This document shows, one piece after another, positions 54,106 to 61,940 of a stretch of DNA of 64,000 bases (its first letter is position 1; each line of letters begins with the position of its first letter). Made by a program: the position numbers and the translations under genes. The notes under the pieces were generated by a model that searched no databases, was not told the origin of the DNA, and worked only from the letters and a program-made list of their open reading frames with translations. Source of the DNA: Cyanobium sp. NS01 (GTDB lineage: Bacteria; Cyanobacteriota; Cyanobacteriia; PCC-6307; Cyanobiaceae); contig NZ_CP047940.1 in the NCBI RefSeq assembly GCF_014280235.1, forward strand, positions 682,001 through 746,000, given 5' to 3'.

Positions 54106-54533
54106 CCATGCTGCTGCCTCCGTTCCTGATCCAGAGCCTGCTGGCCCTGAGCCTGGGCCTGTTTCACCTGGTGGGTCCGGTGCCGACCGACCTGGGCCTG
54201 GAGCAGGGGGCCCTGGCGGCCTGCCCATCGCCCGCCCACTGCGCCAGGGAGAGCTGGCCGGTGGCCGACCCTGAGGCGGCGCTGCAGCTGGTGCTGCCGG
54301 TGCTGCTGGAGCAGCCCCGGGTTGAGCTGGTCGAGCAGCAGGGCGGCTAGGTGCATGCCACCGCCAGCAGTGCCCTGTTCGGCTTCGTGGATGACGTGGA
54401 GCTCTACGCCGATCCCGATGCCGGGCTGCTGCAGGCCCGTTCGGTGTCGCGGCTGGGGGATTCCGACCTGGGCGTGAACGCCAAGCGGCTGGCGCTGCTC
54501 CAGGCCGCCCTCACACCCGGGCCCGGCGCTTGA
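54102..54533 (+). pseudogene. DUF1499 family gene interrupted by an in-frame TAG
   Basis: The frame from GTG 54102 (or ATG 54108) codes a hydrophobic leader, then ACPSPAHCARESWPVADPEA and VELVEQQGG, then TAG at 54348-54350. Directly after, in the same frame, it continues VHATASSALFGFVDDVELYA, DPDAGLLQARSVSRLGDSDL and GVNAKRLALLQ to the TGA at 54531-54533. These are the two halves of one DUF1499 protein, whose usual text at the break is G-Y-(L/V)-H-A. A TAC/TAT tyrosine codon has most likely become TAG by one base change. It could also be a sequencing error. The 3' end overlaps the minus-strand cNMP gene. Confidence 0.82.
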
Positions 54534-54903
54534 GGTCGCGCAGGCGGCTGCCCAGGGACTGCAGCATCTCCAGGGCGAACATCGGCATCTCCTGCACGGC
54601 GAACAGGAATTCCTGCTGGTTCATCACCAGCAGCTTGCAGGGCGTCTTGGCGGTGGCGGTGCCGAAGCGGCGGTGCGAGGGATCGAGGAAGGCGCCGATG
54701 CCGAAGGTCTCGCCCGGGCCGATGGTCTCCACCAGGCTGCCGGCATCCCAGTCGAGTTCCACCGTGCCCTCCAGCAGGCCGTAGAGGCAATCACCGGGGT
54801 CGTTGCTGTGGAACAGCACGTCCCCGGCAGCGATGGTCAGAACGCTGCGCTTCTGTGCCAGGGCCTCGATGGTGCTGAGGGCGTTCGTGGAGCTGAGGGA
54901 CAT
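54511..54903 (-). CDS. Stand-alone cyclic-nucleotide-binding domain protein
   Basis: A 130-residue protein (ATG at 54903). The Crp/Fnr-type beta-roll is visible: RSVLTIAAGDVLFHSNDPGD, CLYGLLEGTVELDW, GPGETFGIGAFLDPSHRRFG and TAKTPCKLLVMNQQEFLFAV. The chain ends after the C-helix (LEMLQSLGSRLRDLKRRARV), with no helix-turn-helix. The R residue of the phosphate-binding cassette in FLDPSHRRFGTA may allow cNMP binding, but this is not certain. The frame is open much further upstream without homology. Its 3' end overlaps the DUF1499 remnant tail. Confidence 0.82.
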   Translation of the reverse strand: MSLSSTNALSTIEALAQKRSVLTIAAGDVLFHSNDPGDCLYGLLEGTVELDWDAGSLVETIGPGETFGIGAFLDPSHRRFGTATAKTPCKLLVMNQQEFLFAVQEMPMFALEMLQSLGSRLRDLKRRARV

Positions 54904-55006
54904 GGGGAGGACAGCGACAGGGTCCTCGCAGAGGACAGGTCCATGGATAGCCCCCGCTGGCCAAGCTGCGGTTAAGAGAGGATTAGTGCGGTAGGCCTGG
55001 GCCGTC

Positions 55007-55522
55007 GTGGGCATCGCTGTCGCAGGAATCATCGATCCGTCATGGGCCCGCTCCCTGGATCGCTTCTCGGGTCGGGATGGCGTGGTGAACGTGTGGATCA
55101 ACCGCCGCGGGGCCTTCGGTGCTCTGCCGGTGTCGCGCGTCGAAGCGCGGTTCATCCGCGGCACCTTCCGGCGGCTGGATCGCATCACAGGCCTGCGCTT
55201 CGCCTACACCAGCCGCCGCGTTTCGGATCTCGATATCAGCGCCGTGCAAGACCTGGGCGGCAGCACAATCGGCCTCGCCTCCCGCCGCCCCGGCTGGTTT
55301 GAGGTGGCCTGGGAAGGACGCCGCGGAGGCCGGCTCACCCGCAGTGAGCGGCGCATCATCAACCATGAGATCGGCCACGTGCTCGGGCTCGATCACCCCT
55401 TCGGCAACGGCTTCAACCCCCGCTACACCACCAAGGACACGGTGATGTCTTACAACGTCCGCCGCAACTTCGGCTACACCAGCTCCGATGTGGCGGCCCT
55501 GAAGTTCATCTGGGGAGGTTGA
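55007..55522 (+). CDS. Small metzincin-type zinc metalloprotease (M10-like)
   Basis: A 171-residue protein consisting of little more than a protease domain. The zinc site is HEIGHVLGLDH (His120, Glu121, His124, His130), and the Met-turn is VMSYN with Met147. The N-terminal part (VVNVWINRRGAFGAL; RRLDRITGLRFAYTS) fits reprolysin/serralysin-like folds. No signal peptide, prodomain Cys switch or RTX repeats are seen. GTG at 55007 is the apparent start. Neighbours are accessory genes, so a secreted or toxin-like origin is possible but unproven. Confidence 0.78.
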   Translation: MGIAVAGIIDPSWARSLDRFSGRDGVVNVWINRRGAFGALPVSRVEARFIRGTFRRLDRITGLRFAYTSRRVSDLDISAVQDLGGSTIGLASRRPGWFEVAWEGRRGGRLTRSERRIINHEIGHVLGLDHPFGNGFNPRYTTKDTVMSYNVRRNFGYTSSDVAALKFIWGG

Positions 55523-55526
55523 GCTC

Positions 55527-55543
55527 GCCCTCTGCATGGGCGG
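55527..55543. repeat. Hairpin after the metalloprotease gene
   Basis: CGCCC and GGGCG pair across a seven-base loop shortly after the TGA at 55522, followed by GTTAAACC. The T-run is poor. It could end transcripts from either side, since the next gene is convergent. Confidence 0.4.
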
Positions 55544-55563
55544 TTAAACCTGATTCAACGAGG

Positions 55564-56460
55564 CTATTGATACAGATTGACGAGGACAATGCGTGTGGCA
55601 GAGGCCGCTTGCGGGTGGCCTCGGTGGACACCATGTTGCGCTGAAATCACCATGTCGCCGGCGCGGCAGAAAACGGGAAGAGCGACATGTCCAGCCAGCA
55701 AGCGGTATTCATGCTTGTTGAGGCCGTGGTGCTCGTTAAAGGCCTGGTTCTTCTGTCGCAGGGCTGCATCGTGGTGTGAACACATGATGTAGCAGTAGGG
55801 GCCTGTATCAAAACAATTGACGTCGTTGGCATAAACAAATGACTTGACCTTGATTCTCTCTCCGTCGCAGTGGTAGAAGCGCGTGTTCTCCACTCCCTTG
55901 CTGACGTAGAGGTTTCGGCACTTCACTTTCAGCTTTCTGTCGAAAGCTCTGCGGGCCAGGGTCTCAACGAGGTCTTCATGCTGGCAGTTGAGAATCAGTT
56001 GCCGATTCTCCGGAACAAGATTCTCAGGATGGAAAACATCCATCATGCCGTCGTCTTCTTCATGCCGGAAATTCACCACCGGCTTGGTGCTCTCCACAAG
56101 GGCCTTGTAGCCACGTAGCAGCCGATGCTCACCGCGGTTGAGGATCAAGTGCGGTAGCTCACGCCCCGGCGTCAACGCGGCAACGTCGTCCCAGGTGCGT
56201 TCTGCCATGGTGGCTAGTGCGTCAACGGCCTGCCTGGACGCCGCGCCACGAATCACGATCAGGCCAGTGCGAGAGAGGGTCTGGGATGCCTCCTGAACCT
56301 TCGATCGGTGCCTTCGCAGCGTCTTGAGGTCGAAGCAGATGGCACGAGTCTCACGCCATCGCCGCAGGCCGGAGTGGAGTTTTGGCTCCTGATAGAGCGG
56401 GGGAATGTCCCCAGACAGAGCCATGCCTGCCGAAGCTGATCCTGTGGACAGTAACAGCAA
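55564..56460 (-). CDS. Fe(II)/2-oxoglutarate dioxygenase-like (PhyH-type) protein, low GC
   Basis: A 298-residue protein that fits the phytanoyl-CoA dioxygenase fold. FYHCDGERIKV supplies an HxD pair (His197, Asp199). GDMVISAQHGVHRGHP supplies the distal His (276 or 279), and Arg290 in SATRIVLVN is placed for 2-oxoglutarate. RTGLIVIRGAASRQAVDAL is the usual N-terminal PhyH text. ATG at 56424 is an alternative start. GC is strikingly low: 24 of 60 bases in 55801-55860, against about 47 of 60 in a typical core line (53581-53640). This points to recent transfer. Substrate is unknown. Confidence 0.65.
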   Translation of the reverse strand: MLLLSTGSASAGMALSGDIPPLYQEPKLHSGLRRWRETRAICFDLKTLRRHRSKVQEASQTLSRTGLIVIRGAASRQAVDALATMAERTWDDVAALTPGRELPHLILNRGEHRLLRGYKALVESTKPVVNFRHEEDDGMMDVFHPENLVPENRQLILNCQHEDLVETLARRAFDRKLKVKCRNLYVSKGVENTRFYHCDGERIKVKSFVYANDVNCFDTGPYCYIMCSHHDAALRQKNQAFNEHHGLNKHEYRLLAGHVALPVFCRAGDMVISAQHGVHRGHPQAASATRIVLVNLYQ

Positions 56461-56828
56461 TCAATCGTTATGGAAGACCAAGTTGGGGGCTCGGGAGCGC
56501 TACTACGGAGCCCTGCAGATCGGCTGTCCCGTGGACTTCTACCAAGGGCGCCATGACCCTGACCACAGCGCCTGGCTCAGCTACTTCGTGGATGTGATCC
56601 AGCAGGCTGCTGCGGATCTGGCCCAGCGCGCCGAAGCCCTTCAGGCCCATCAGGAACCGCCCGATCCTCAGCCGCTTGCGGGCGTGCCTTGCCGCTGGCG
56701 AGGGCCAGGCGGACCAATTCAAGCCGGCTGATCTGGAGGAGTGGTTCGCCGTGTCGCCAACCGCAGCGGCAGGAATAAGCCAAGTGAATCCTGGACTTTC
56801 TGCCCGGCATCAATCAGATCCAGACTGA
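56405..56828 (+). pseudogene. Truncated, frameshifted Fic/DOC-family remnant
   Basis: The frame from 56405 carries text of the C-terminal half of Fic proteins from about 56489: ERYYGALQIGCPVDFYQGRH, DPDHSAWLSYFVDVIQQAAA. Near 56640-56661 homology moves to the +1 frame, which reads PILSRLRACLAAGEGQADQF and KPADLEEWFAVSPTAAAGIS, the winged-helix end of Fic proteins. It reaches a TGA at 56826-56828. The N-terminal half with the HPFxxGNGRxGR AMPylation motif is absent. Its 5' end abuts the dioxygenase gene, so the gene was probably cut when that gene arrived. Confidence 0.72.
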
Positions 56829-57162
56829 AACCAGTCTGAGACACCCGATGGCCGCCTGGACCGTGAGACCGTGGAGCTCTTCTGAGGTGGACTAGGGGTG
56901 CTTGGTCATCGCTATGCCGTAGCAAGCAGGTGACCAGCAGGGTATGGAGCGACTGTGGCTTGGCCCGGGTGGGCCCCGCGCAGAAGCTGGGCTGGATGAT
57001 CGTCACCGGATCAACGACCGTGAAAGCCGCATCTCAGTGAGGCAATCGAGGCAAGCAGCCAGGAAGGGGCGATTCTGCGCCCATTTCTGCGCTCACTGAT
57101 GGAGTGGAGACAAGAAGAAGGTCCACCCGCTTCAGAAGCCAGGTGGGAAAGCGTACTTGGAA
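56829..57162. other. About 330 bases with no recognisable gene
   Basis: Open frames on both strands here are short and have no recognisable motif. At its left edge CAGACTG (56821-56827) and CAGTCTG (56832-56838) form a small inverted repeat. The rest is of mixed composition with scattered stops in every frame and is likely decayed coding DNA between the Fic remnant and tRNA-Ala. No copy of the tRNA 3' end was seen nearby. Confidence 0.6.
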
Positions 57163-57235
57163 TGGAGCCAAGCGGATTCGAACCGCTGACCCCCTGCATG
57201 CCATGCAGGTGCTCTACCAGCTGAGCTATGGCCCC
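57163..57235 (-). tRNA. tRNA-Ala(GGC)
   Basis: Read on minus, the 73-base sequence has acceptor GGGGCCA/TGGCTCC with the G3-U70 wobble pair that marks alanine tRNAs. The anticodon stem CCTGC/GCAGG encloses ATGGCAT with anticodon GGC. The T-arm contains GGTTCGAATCC and the discriminator is A. No CCA is encoded. The accessory genes lie on its 3' side, the usual side for tRNA-linked insertions. Confidence 0.95.
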
Positions 57236-57329
57236 GTTGTGAACGCACGGCTGGAAGAACGCTGGTCGCTCAACCGTTAGGCCTGGTGGCCTTGCCTGGC
57301 GCTGCTGGAGCTTACAACGCGGTGGGCCC

Positions 57330-57947
57330 TCACACCTGGCGCCAGACGGCCACCAGCTTGCCCTGCACGGTCACCTGGTCGGCGGGCAGCACGATCGGCT
57401 CATAGGCCGGGTTGGCGGCCTCCAGGGTCACGGTGGCGCCCTGACGGTGGAAGTGCTTGAGGGTGGTGCCGCTGCCGTTCACCAGGGCGCTCACGATCGT
57501 GCCCTGGCGCAGGCGGGCGGGATCGACCACCGGCTCCAGCAGCACCACGTCGCCATCGGCGATGTGGGCCTCCACCATCGAGTCGCCGTTCACGGTGAGG
57601 GCGAACAGGCCGCGGGTGTCGAGCACGGGGGCCAGGTCGAGCCGTTCCTGCAGGTCGTCATAGGGCTCCACCAGCCCGCCGGCGGCCACGGCGCCCAGCA
57701 CCGGGATGCCGCCGCTGCCGCCCCCCAGCAGCTCCAGGGTGCGGGCCTGGCCCTCCTGCCAGGTGAGCCAGCCCTTCTGCTGCAGATGCCGCAGCCGGCT
57801 CTGGATCGGCGCCGGCGAGCGCAGCCCCATGGCCTCCATCATCTGGCGGATGGAGGGGCTGTGGCGATGGGCGCCGATGTAGTCGGCCAGCCAGTCGTAG
57901 AGCTCCTGCTGGGCCTGGGTGAGCACGTCAGGCTGGGATCGGGGCAC
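57330..57947 (-). CDS. lexA: LexA repressor
   Basis: SOS regulator that cleaves itself when RecA is active. From the GTG at 57947 it is 205 residues; a GTG at 57926 is also possible. The wHTH has QAQQELYDWLADYIGAHRHS and SIRQMMEAMGLRSPAPIQSR. The cleavage site is Ala89-Gly90 in LGAVAAGGLVEP. The Ser123 (GDSMVEAHIADGD) and Lys164 (TLKHFHR) dyad is intact, so it looks able to self-cleave, unlike some cyanobacterial LexA proteins. A LexA-box-like site lies over its own promoter (57963-57976). argF is just upstream on the same strand. Confidence 0.93.
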   Translation of the reverse strand: MPRSQPDVLTQAQQELYDWLADYIGAHRHSPSIRQMMEAMGLRSPAPIQSRLRHLQQKGWLTWQEGQARTLELLGGGSGGIPVLGAVAAGGLVEPYDDLQERLDLAPVLDTRGLFALTVNGDSMVEAHIADGDVVLLEPVVDPARLRQGTIVSALVNGSGTTLKHFHRQGATVTLEAANPAYEPIVLPADQVTVQGKLVAVWRQV

Positions 57948-57962
57948 CGCGGCGCTGTCACT

Positions 57963-57976
57963 GATACAGATGTACC
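57963..57976 (-). promoter_or_regulatory. LexA-box candidate over the lexA promoter
   Basis: On minus this reads GGTACATCTGTATC, matching the cyanobacterial LexA consensus RGTACNNNDGTWCB except at the second-last position. A -35-like TGGACA lies at 57997-57992, and 17 bases later a weak -10-like TACATC at 57974-57969 falls inside the box. The site lies between the argF stop and the lexA start, so it would make lexA self-repressing. Confidence 0.7.
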
Positions 57977-58017
57977 GCCCCCTGGTCGGTTTGTCCAGTG
58001 GGCCGCCCGGATGCCGC

Positions 58018-58998
58018 TCAGATGCCTCCCAGCAGGGCGGCCAGCAGGGCCTGCTGGGCATGCAGGCGGTTCTCGGCCTGATCGAAGATGCGGCTGGCGG
58101 CACCCTCCATGGCGCCGGCGCTGATCTCCTTGCCCCGGTAGGCCGGCAGGCAGTGCAGCACGATGGCGCGGCTGTCGGCCTCGGCGATCAGGTCTTCATC
58201 GAGGCACCAGCCGGCGAAGGCGGCGTCGCGGCGCTCCTGTTCGTCCTCCTGGCCCATGGAGGCCCAGACGTCGGTGTAGAGGGCATGGGCACCCCGCACC
58301 GCCGCCACCGGCTCGTGGTGCACCTCCACCACGCACTGACGCTCAGCCGCCAGGGCCTGGGAGCGCTCCAGCACGGCGGCATCGGGGCTGTAGTCCACCG
58401 GGCAGCCGATGCGCACGTTCACGCCCAGCAGGGCGCCACAGAGCATCAGGGAGTGGGCCACGTTGTTGCCATCGCCCACGTAGCTCAGCGTGAGGCCGGC
58501 CAGGTCGCTGGCCCGGTCGCCGAAGGCCTCCTGCAGGGTGAGGTAGTCGGCCAGGGCCTGGCAGGGATGTTCCAGGTCGGTGAGGGCGTTCACCACCGGC
58601 ACCGAGGCCCAGCGGGCGTACTCGGCCAGCTCCTCCTGGTCGTAGGTGCGCACGGCCAGCACATCCACATAGCGGCTCAGCACCCGGGCGGTGTCGGCCA
58701 CCGGCTCGCCGCGGCCCACCTGGGTGATGCCCGGCTGCAGGTCGATGGTCTGGCCGCCCAGCCGCGCCATCGCCACGTTGAAGCTGGTGCGGGTGCGGGT
58801 GGAGGCCTTGGTGAAGATCAGGCCGAGCACCTTGTCGCGCAGGTCGATGTTGCGGGTGCCGCGCTTGAGGGCTGCGGCCAGATCCAGCAGGGCGGCGGTC
58901 TGCTCGGCGCTGAGGTCGGCTGAGGAGAGCAGGTCGAGGCCGCGCAGGGCCTGGAGAGCGGCGAGGCTGGCGCCGGCAGACGTGGGCTGACTGGCCAT
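58018..58998 (-). CDS. argF: Ornithine carbamoyltransferase
   Basis: Makes citrulline from ornithine and carbamoyl phosphate in arginine synthesis. The 326-residue product from the ATG at 58998 contains the carbamoyl-phosphate site STRTRTSFNVAMARLGG near residue 64, HPCQALADYLT near residue 145, and the ornithine-binding HCLPAYRG near residue 280. An ATG at 59016 would add six residues. It lies between ftsH and lexA on the same strand. Confidence 0.95.
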   Translation of the reverse strand: MASQPTSAGASLAALQALRGLDLLSSADLSAEQTAALLDLAAALKRGTRNIDLRDKVLGLIFTKASTRTRTSFNVAMARLGGQTIDLQPGITQVGRGEPVADTARVLSRYVDVLAVRTYDQEELAEYARWASVPVVNALTDLEHPCQALADYLTLQEAFGDRASDLAGLTLSYVGDGNNVAHSLMLCGALLGVNVRIGCPVDYSPDAAVLERSQALAAERQCVVEVHHEPVAAVRGAHALYTDVWASMGQEDEQERRDAAFAGWCLDEDLIAEADSRAIVLHCLPAYRGKEISAGAMEGAASRIFDQAENRLHAQQALLAALLGGI

Positions 58999-59061
58999 CG
59001 GGCCCCGTTCAAACATCCCTTATCGGAGATGGTGAGCCCCCCAGTCAAGGGGGGCTCAGGC

Positions 59062-60942
59062 TCAGGCCAGGGCCTTGGCGTCTTCGGGCATGACGCTCTC
59101 AGCCAGCAGATCGCGCAGGTTGTCGCCTTCGATCACCTCTTTCTCAAGGATCTCCTGGGAGATACTCTCCAGCAGGGAGCGGTTGTGGCGCAGGATCGCC
59201 TGGGCCCGGTCGTGGGCCCGGTCCACCAGGCTGCGCACCTCCTTGTCGATCGCCTGGGCCGTGGCATCACTCACCACCCGGCGGGGGTTGTTGCCAGCGC
59301 CGAGGAAGCGGCTGCCGCCCTGCTTGTCGTAGGCCAGGGGGCCGAGGATCTCGCTCATGCCGTAGGTGCCCACCATCTGCTCGGCGATGTCGGTGGCGCG
59401 CTGCAGGTCGTTGGCGGCACCGGTGGTGACCTCACCGAACACGATCTCCTCGGCGCTGCGGCCGCCCAGCAGGGTGGCGATCTGGCCTTCGAGATCTTCC
59501 TTGGAATTGAGGAAGCGCTCCTCGGTGGGCAGCTGCAGGGTGTAGCCGAGGGCGCTCATGCCACGGGGCACGATCGAGATCTTGGCCACCTTGGCGCCAC
59601 CGGGCATCAGGTGACCCACGATCGCGTGGCCCACCTCGTGGTAAGCCACCACCTTCTTCTCCTCGGGCTGCAGCACCCGGCTCTTCTTCTCAAGGCCGGC
59701 CACCACCCGCTCGATCGCCTCATTGAGGTCGCCCTGCTCCACGCTGGTGCGCTTCACCCGGGCGGCCAGCAGGGCGGCCTCGTTCACCAGGTTGGCGAGA
59801 TCGGCGCCGGCGAAGCCGCTGGTGGCCTGGGCGATGCGATCGAGGTCAACGCCCTCGGCCAGCTTCACCTTCTTGGCATAGATCTCGAGGATCATCTTGC
59901 GGCCGGAGAGGTCGGGGCGATCCACCAGCACCTGGCGGTCGAAACGGCCGGGCCGCAGCAGGGCGGCGTCGAGGGTTTCGGGCTGGTTGGTGGCCGCCAG
60001 CACGATCACCGGCTTGTCCTGGCCCGTGAAGCCATCCATCTCGGTGAGCAGCTGGTTGAGGGTCTGCTCGCGCTCGTCATTGCCGCCCACCACGCCCATC
60101 GAGCCGGAGCGGCTCTTGCCGATGGCGTCGAGTTCGTCGATGAAGATGATGCAGGGCGCCTTCTTCTTGGCCTCTTCGAACAGATCGCGCACCCGGGCCG
60201 CACCGGCGCCCACAAACAGCTCCACGAACTCCGAGCCGGAGATGATGAAGAAGGGCACGCTGGCCTCGCCTGCCACGGCCTTCGAGAGCAGGGTTTTGCC
60301 GGTGCCTGGAGGCCCCACCAGCAGCACCCCCTTGGGAATGCGGGCACCGATGGCGGCGTAGCGCTCCGGGGTCTTGAGGAAGTCGACGATCTCAGTGAGT
60401 TCGGTCTTGGCCTCATCCACCCCGGCCACATCGGCGAAGGTGACGCGGGATTCCTCATCGGGCACGTACACCTTGGCCTTGCTCTTGGTGAAGCTCAGGG
60501 CCCCCTGGGCACCGCCCATGCCACTGCGGCGGGCGAAGAACTGCAGCACCAGAATGAAGATCAGCGGCGGCACCACCCAACTCAGCAGGGTGGTGAAGAA
60601 GTTGGGCTTCTGGGGCGGTGCGGCGGCAAACTCCACGCCGTGCTGCTCCAGTCGCTGGGGCAGGTCCATGTCGAAGATCGGTGTGGTGGCCAGCACCGTG
60701 GGGGCTCCTTCGGCAGGGGCCTCCTTGAGTTCGTAGCGGATCTGCTCCTGGGTGATGAAGGCGCGCTTGACGCCGTCGTCGTTCACCTGGTCGATGAACA
60801 GGGAGTAGGGCACCCGGGGCACCTGGGAGGAGCCGTTGGGAAGGAAGTTGCTGAACAGCAGCAGAACGCCGAAGCCGATCAGAATCAGATTGATCAGGCC
60901 GAAGCGCCGCGAGGGCCCTTTGTCATCCTGTCGGATCGGCAT
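59062..60942 (-). CDS. ftsH: ATP-dependent zinc metalloprotease FtsH
   Basis: Membrane AAA protease; cyanobacterial FtsH2/FtsH3 types degrade damaged D1 during photosystem II repair. The 626-residue protein has N-terminal helices near residues 16-31 and 117-135 around a lumenal domain. The AAA domain has Walker [10 protein letters not shown] near residue 207 and Walker [29 protein letters not shown] precedes the AAA domain. The zinc site is [11 protein letters not shown] near residue 430. Which paralogue this is cannot be decided here. It is divergent from the SRAP gene. Confidence 0.95.
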   Translation of the reverse strand: MPIRQDDKGPSRRFGLINLILIGFGVLLLFSNFLPNGSSQVPRVPYSLFIDQVNDDGVKRAFITQEQIRYELKEAPAEGAPTVLATTPIFDMDLPQRLEQHGVEFAAAPPQKPNFFTTLLSWVVPPLIFILVLQFFARRSGMGGAQGALSFTKSKAKVYVPDEESRVTFADVAGVDEAKTELTEIVDFLKTPERYAAIGARIPKGVLLVGPPGTGKTLLSKAVAGEASVPFFIISGSEFVELFVGAGAARVRDLFEEAKKKAPCIIFIDELDAIGKSRSGSMGVVGGNDEREQTLNQLLTEMDGFTGQDKPVIVLAATNQPETLDAALLRPGRFDRQVLVDRPDLSGRKMILEIYAKKVKLAEGVDLDRIAQATSGFAGADLANLVNEAALLAARVKRTSVEQGDLNEAIERVVAGLEKKSRVLQPEEKKVVAYHEVGHAIVGHLMPGGAKVAKISIVPRGMSALGYTLQLPTEERFLNSKEDLEGQIATLLGGRSAEEIVFGEVTTGAANDLQRATDIAEQMVGTYGMSEILGPLAYDKQGGSRFLGAGNNPRRVVSDATAQAIDKEVRSLVDRAHDRAQAILRHNRSLLESISQEILEKEVIEGDNLRDLLAESVMPEDAKALA

Positions 60943-61037
60943 GGTGCGGCAGCCATAGGTGTGCCCAAGCTAGGCCTGGTGGGTGAGAGCCCGAACCGAC
61001 CCGGGGTTGGGAGAACCGATCCTTCACCGTCCCTGCC

Positions 61038-61694
61038 ATGTGCGGCCGCTATTCCCTCACCAGCGAGCTCGACCGCCTGCTGCCCAGGCTCCAGGGCCCC
61101 CTGCCAGCGGGGTTGCGGCAGCACTACGCCCCCCGGCCCCAGATCCGCCCCGGGGAACCGCTGCTGCTGCTGCGGCAGGAGCATGGCCAGCTGGGGGCGG
61201 CCCTGGCCCTCTGGGGTCTGCTGCCAAGCTGGGTGAAGGACCCCGGCGGCTGCCGGCGGCCGATCAACGCCCGCGCTGAAACCGTGGCCGAGAAGGCCAG
61301 CTTTCGCGGGCCCTGGCGCCATCACCGCTGCCTGATCCCCGCCGATGCCTTCCAGGAGAAGGGCCATCAGGTGCGCCGCGCCGACGGGGCGCCGTTCTGG
61401 CTGGGGGGGCTGTGGGAGCGCTGGATCGGCGCCGAAGGCAGCGAGCTCGACACCTGCTGCGTGCTCACCACCACGCCCAACGACCTGATCGCTCCCGTTC
61501 ACCACCGCATGCCCGTGGTGGTGCCGGACGGCCTGGAGGAGCCCTGGCTGGCCCCCTGCGACGGCCCCGCCCTGCGGGCCCTGGAGCCCCTGCTGCAGCC
61601 CTGGGATGGCAGCGCCTGGCGACTGGAGCCCCTCCCGAAGCCAGCGCCGCAGTGTGCACCGCTAGACCAGGAACAGTTGGAGCTGCCCTGGTGA
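61038..61694 (+). CDS. SOS response-associated peptidase (SRAP/YedK/HMCES family)
   Basis: Forms covalent protein-DNA links with abasic sites in single-stranded DNA to shield them. The 218-residue protein has Cys2 immediately after the initiator (MCGRYSLTSELD). NARAETVAEKASFRGPWRHH holds the conserved Asn and Glu region, and IAPVHHRMPVVV carries the catalytic His. Its nearness to lexA fits an SOS theme, but no LexA box was seen in the 95-base gap before it. Its stop overlaps the next gene by four bases. Confidence 0.92.
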   Translation: MCGRYSLTSELDRLLPRLQGPLPAGLRQHYAPRPQIRPGEPLLLLRQEHGQLGAALALWGLLPSWVKDPGGCRRPINARAETVAEKASFRGPWRHHRCLIPADAFQEKGHQVRRADGAPFWLGGLWERWIGAEGSELDTCCVLTTTPNDLIAPVHHRMPVVVPDGLEEPWLAPCDGPALRALEPLLQPWDGSAWRLEPLPKPAPQCAPLDQEQLELPW

Positions 61695-61936
61695 GCCTGG
61701 AGCAACTGGATGCCTTTCTGGCCGAAGCCCGCAGCCAGGAGAGCCTGGCCGCCCGCCTGAACCAGCCCCTGGAGCTGGTGGAGTTCCTGGAGCTGGCCCG
61801 CTCCTGTGGTTACGGCGTGGAGGAAGCCGATGTGCTCGCCGCCCAGGAGCGCCAGGACGCCCAGCTCAGTGATGTGGAACTGCAGCACCGGGCGGGCATC
61901 GAGGCCCGCAAGCTGCGCCACTTCATCCAGGCCTGA
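61691..61936 (+). CDS. Nif11-like domain protein
   Basis: An 81-residue protein of the Nif11 family, opening with the family text SLEQLDAFLAEARSQESLAA. VEFLELARSCGYGVEEADVL and LSDVELQHRAGIEARKL follow. The family includes leader regions of RiPP precursors such as prochlorosins, but there is no GG/GA cleavage site followed by a Cys/Ser/Thr-rich core. It is therefore more likely a stand-alone Nif11 domain. The GTG start overlaps the SRAP stop, and the DUF427 gene follows after four bases. Confidence 0.82.
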   Translation: MSLEQLDAFLAEARSQESLAARLNQPLELVEFLELARSCGYGVEEADVLAAQERQDAQLSDVELQHRAGIEARKLRHFIQA

Positions 61937-61940
61937 TCCC

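Noticed and set aside
56719-57006. Minus-strand frame as a transposase remnant
   Set aside because: No DDE-type or IS-family motif and no terminal inverted repeats were found; the text is not recognisable.
61691-61936. Nif11 gene as a lanthipeptide (prochlorosin-like) precursor
   Set aside because: No double-Gly-type leader end and no Cys/Ser/Thr-rich core follow, and no LanM gene is nearby.
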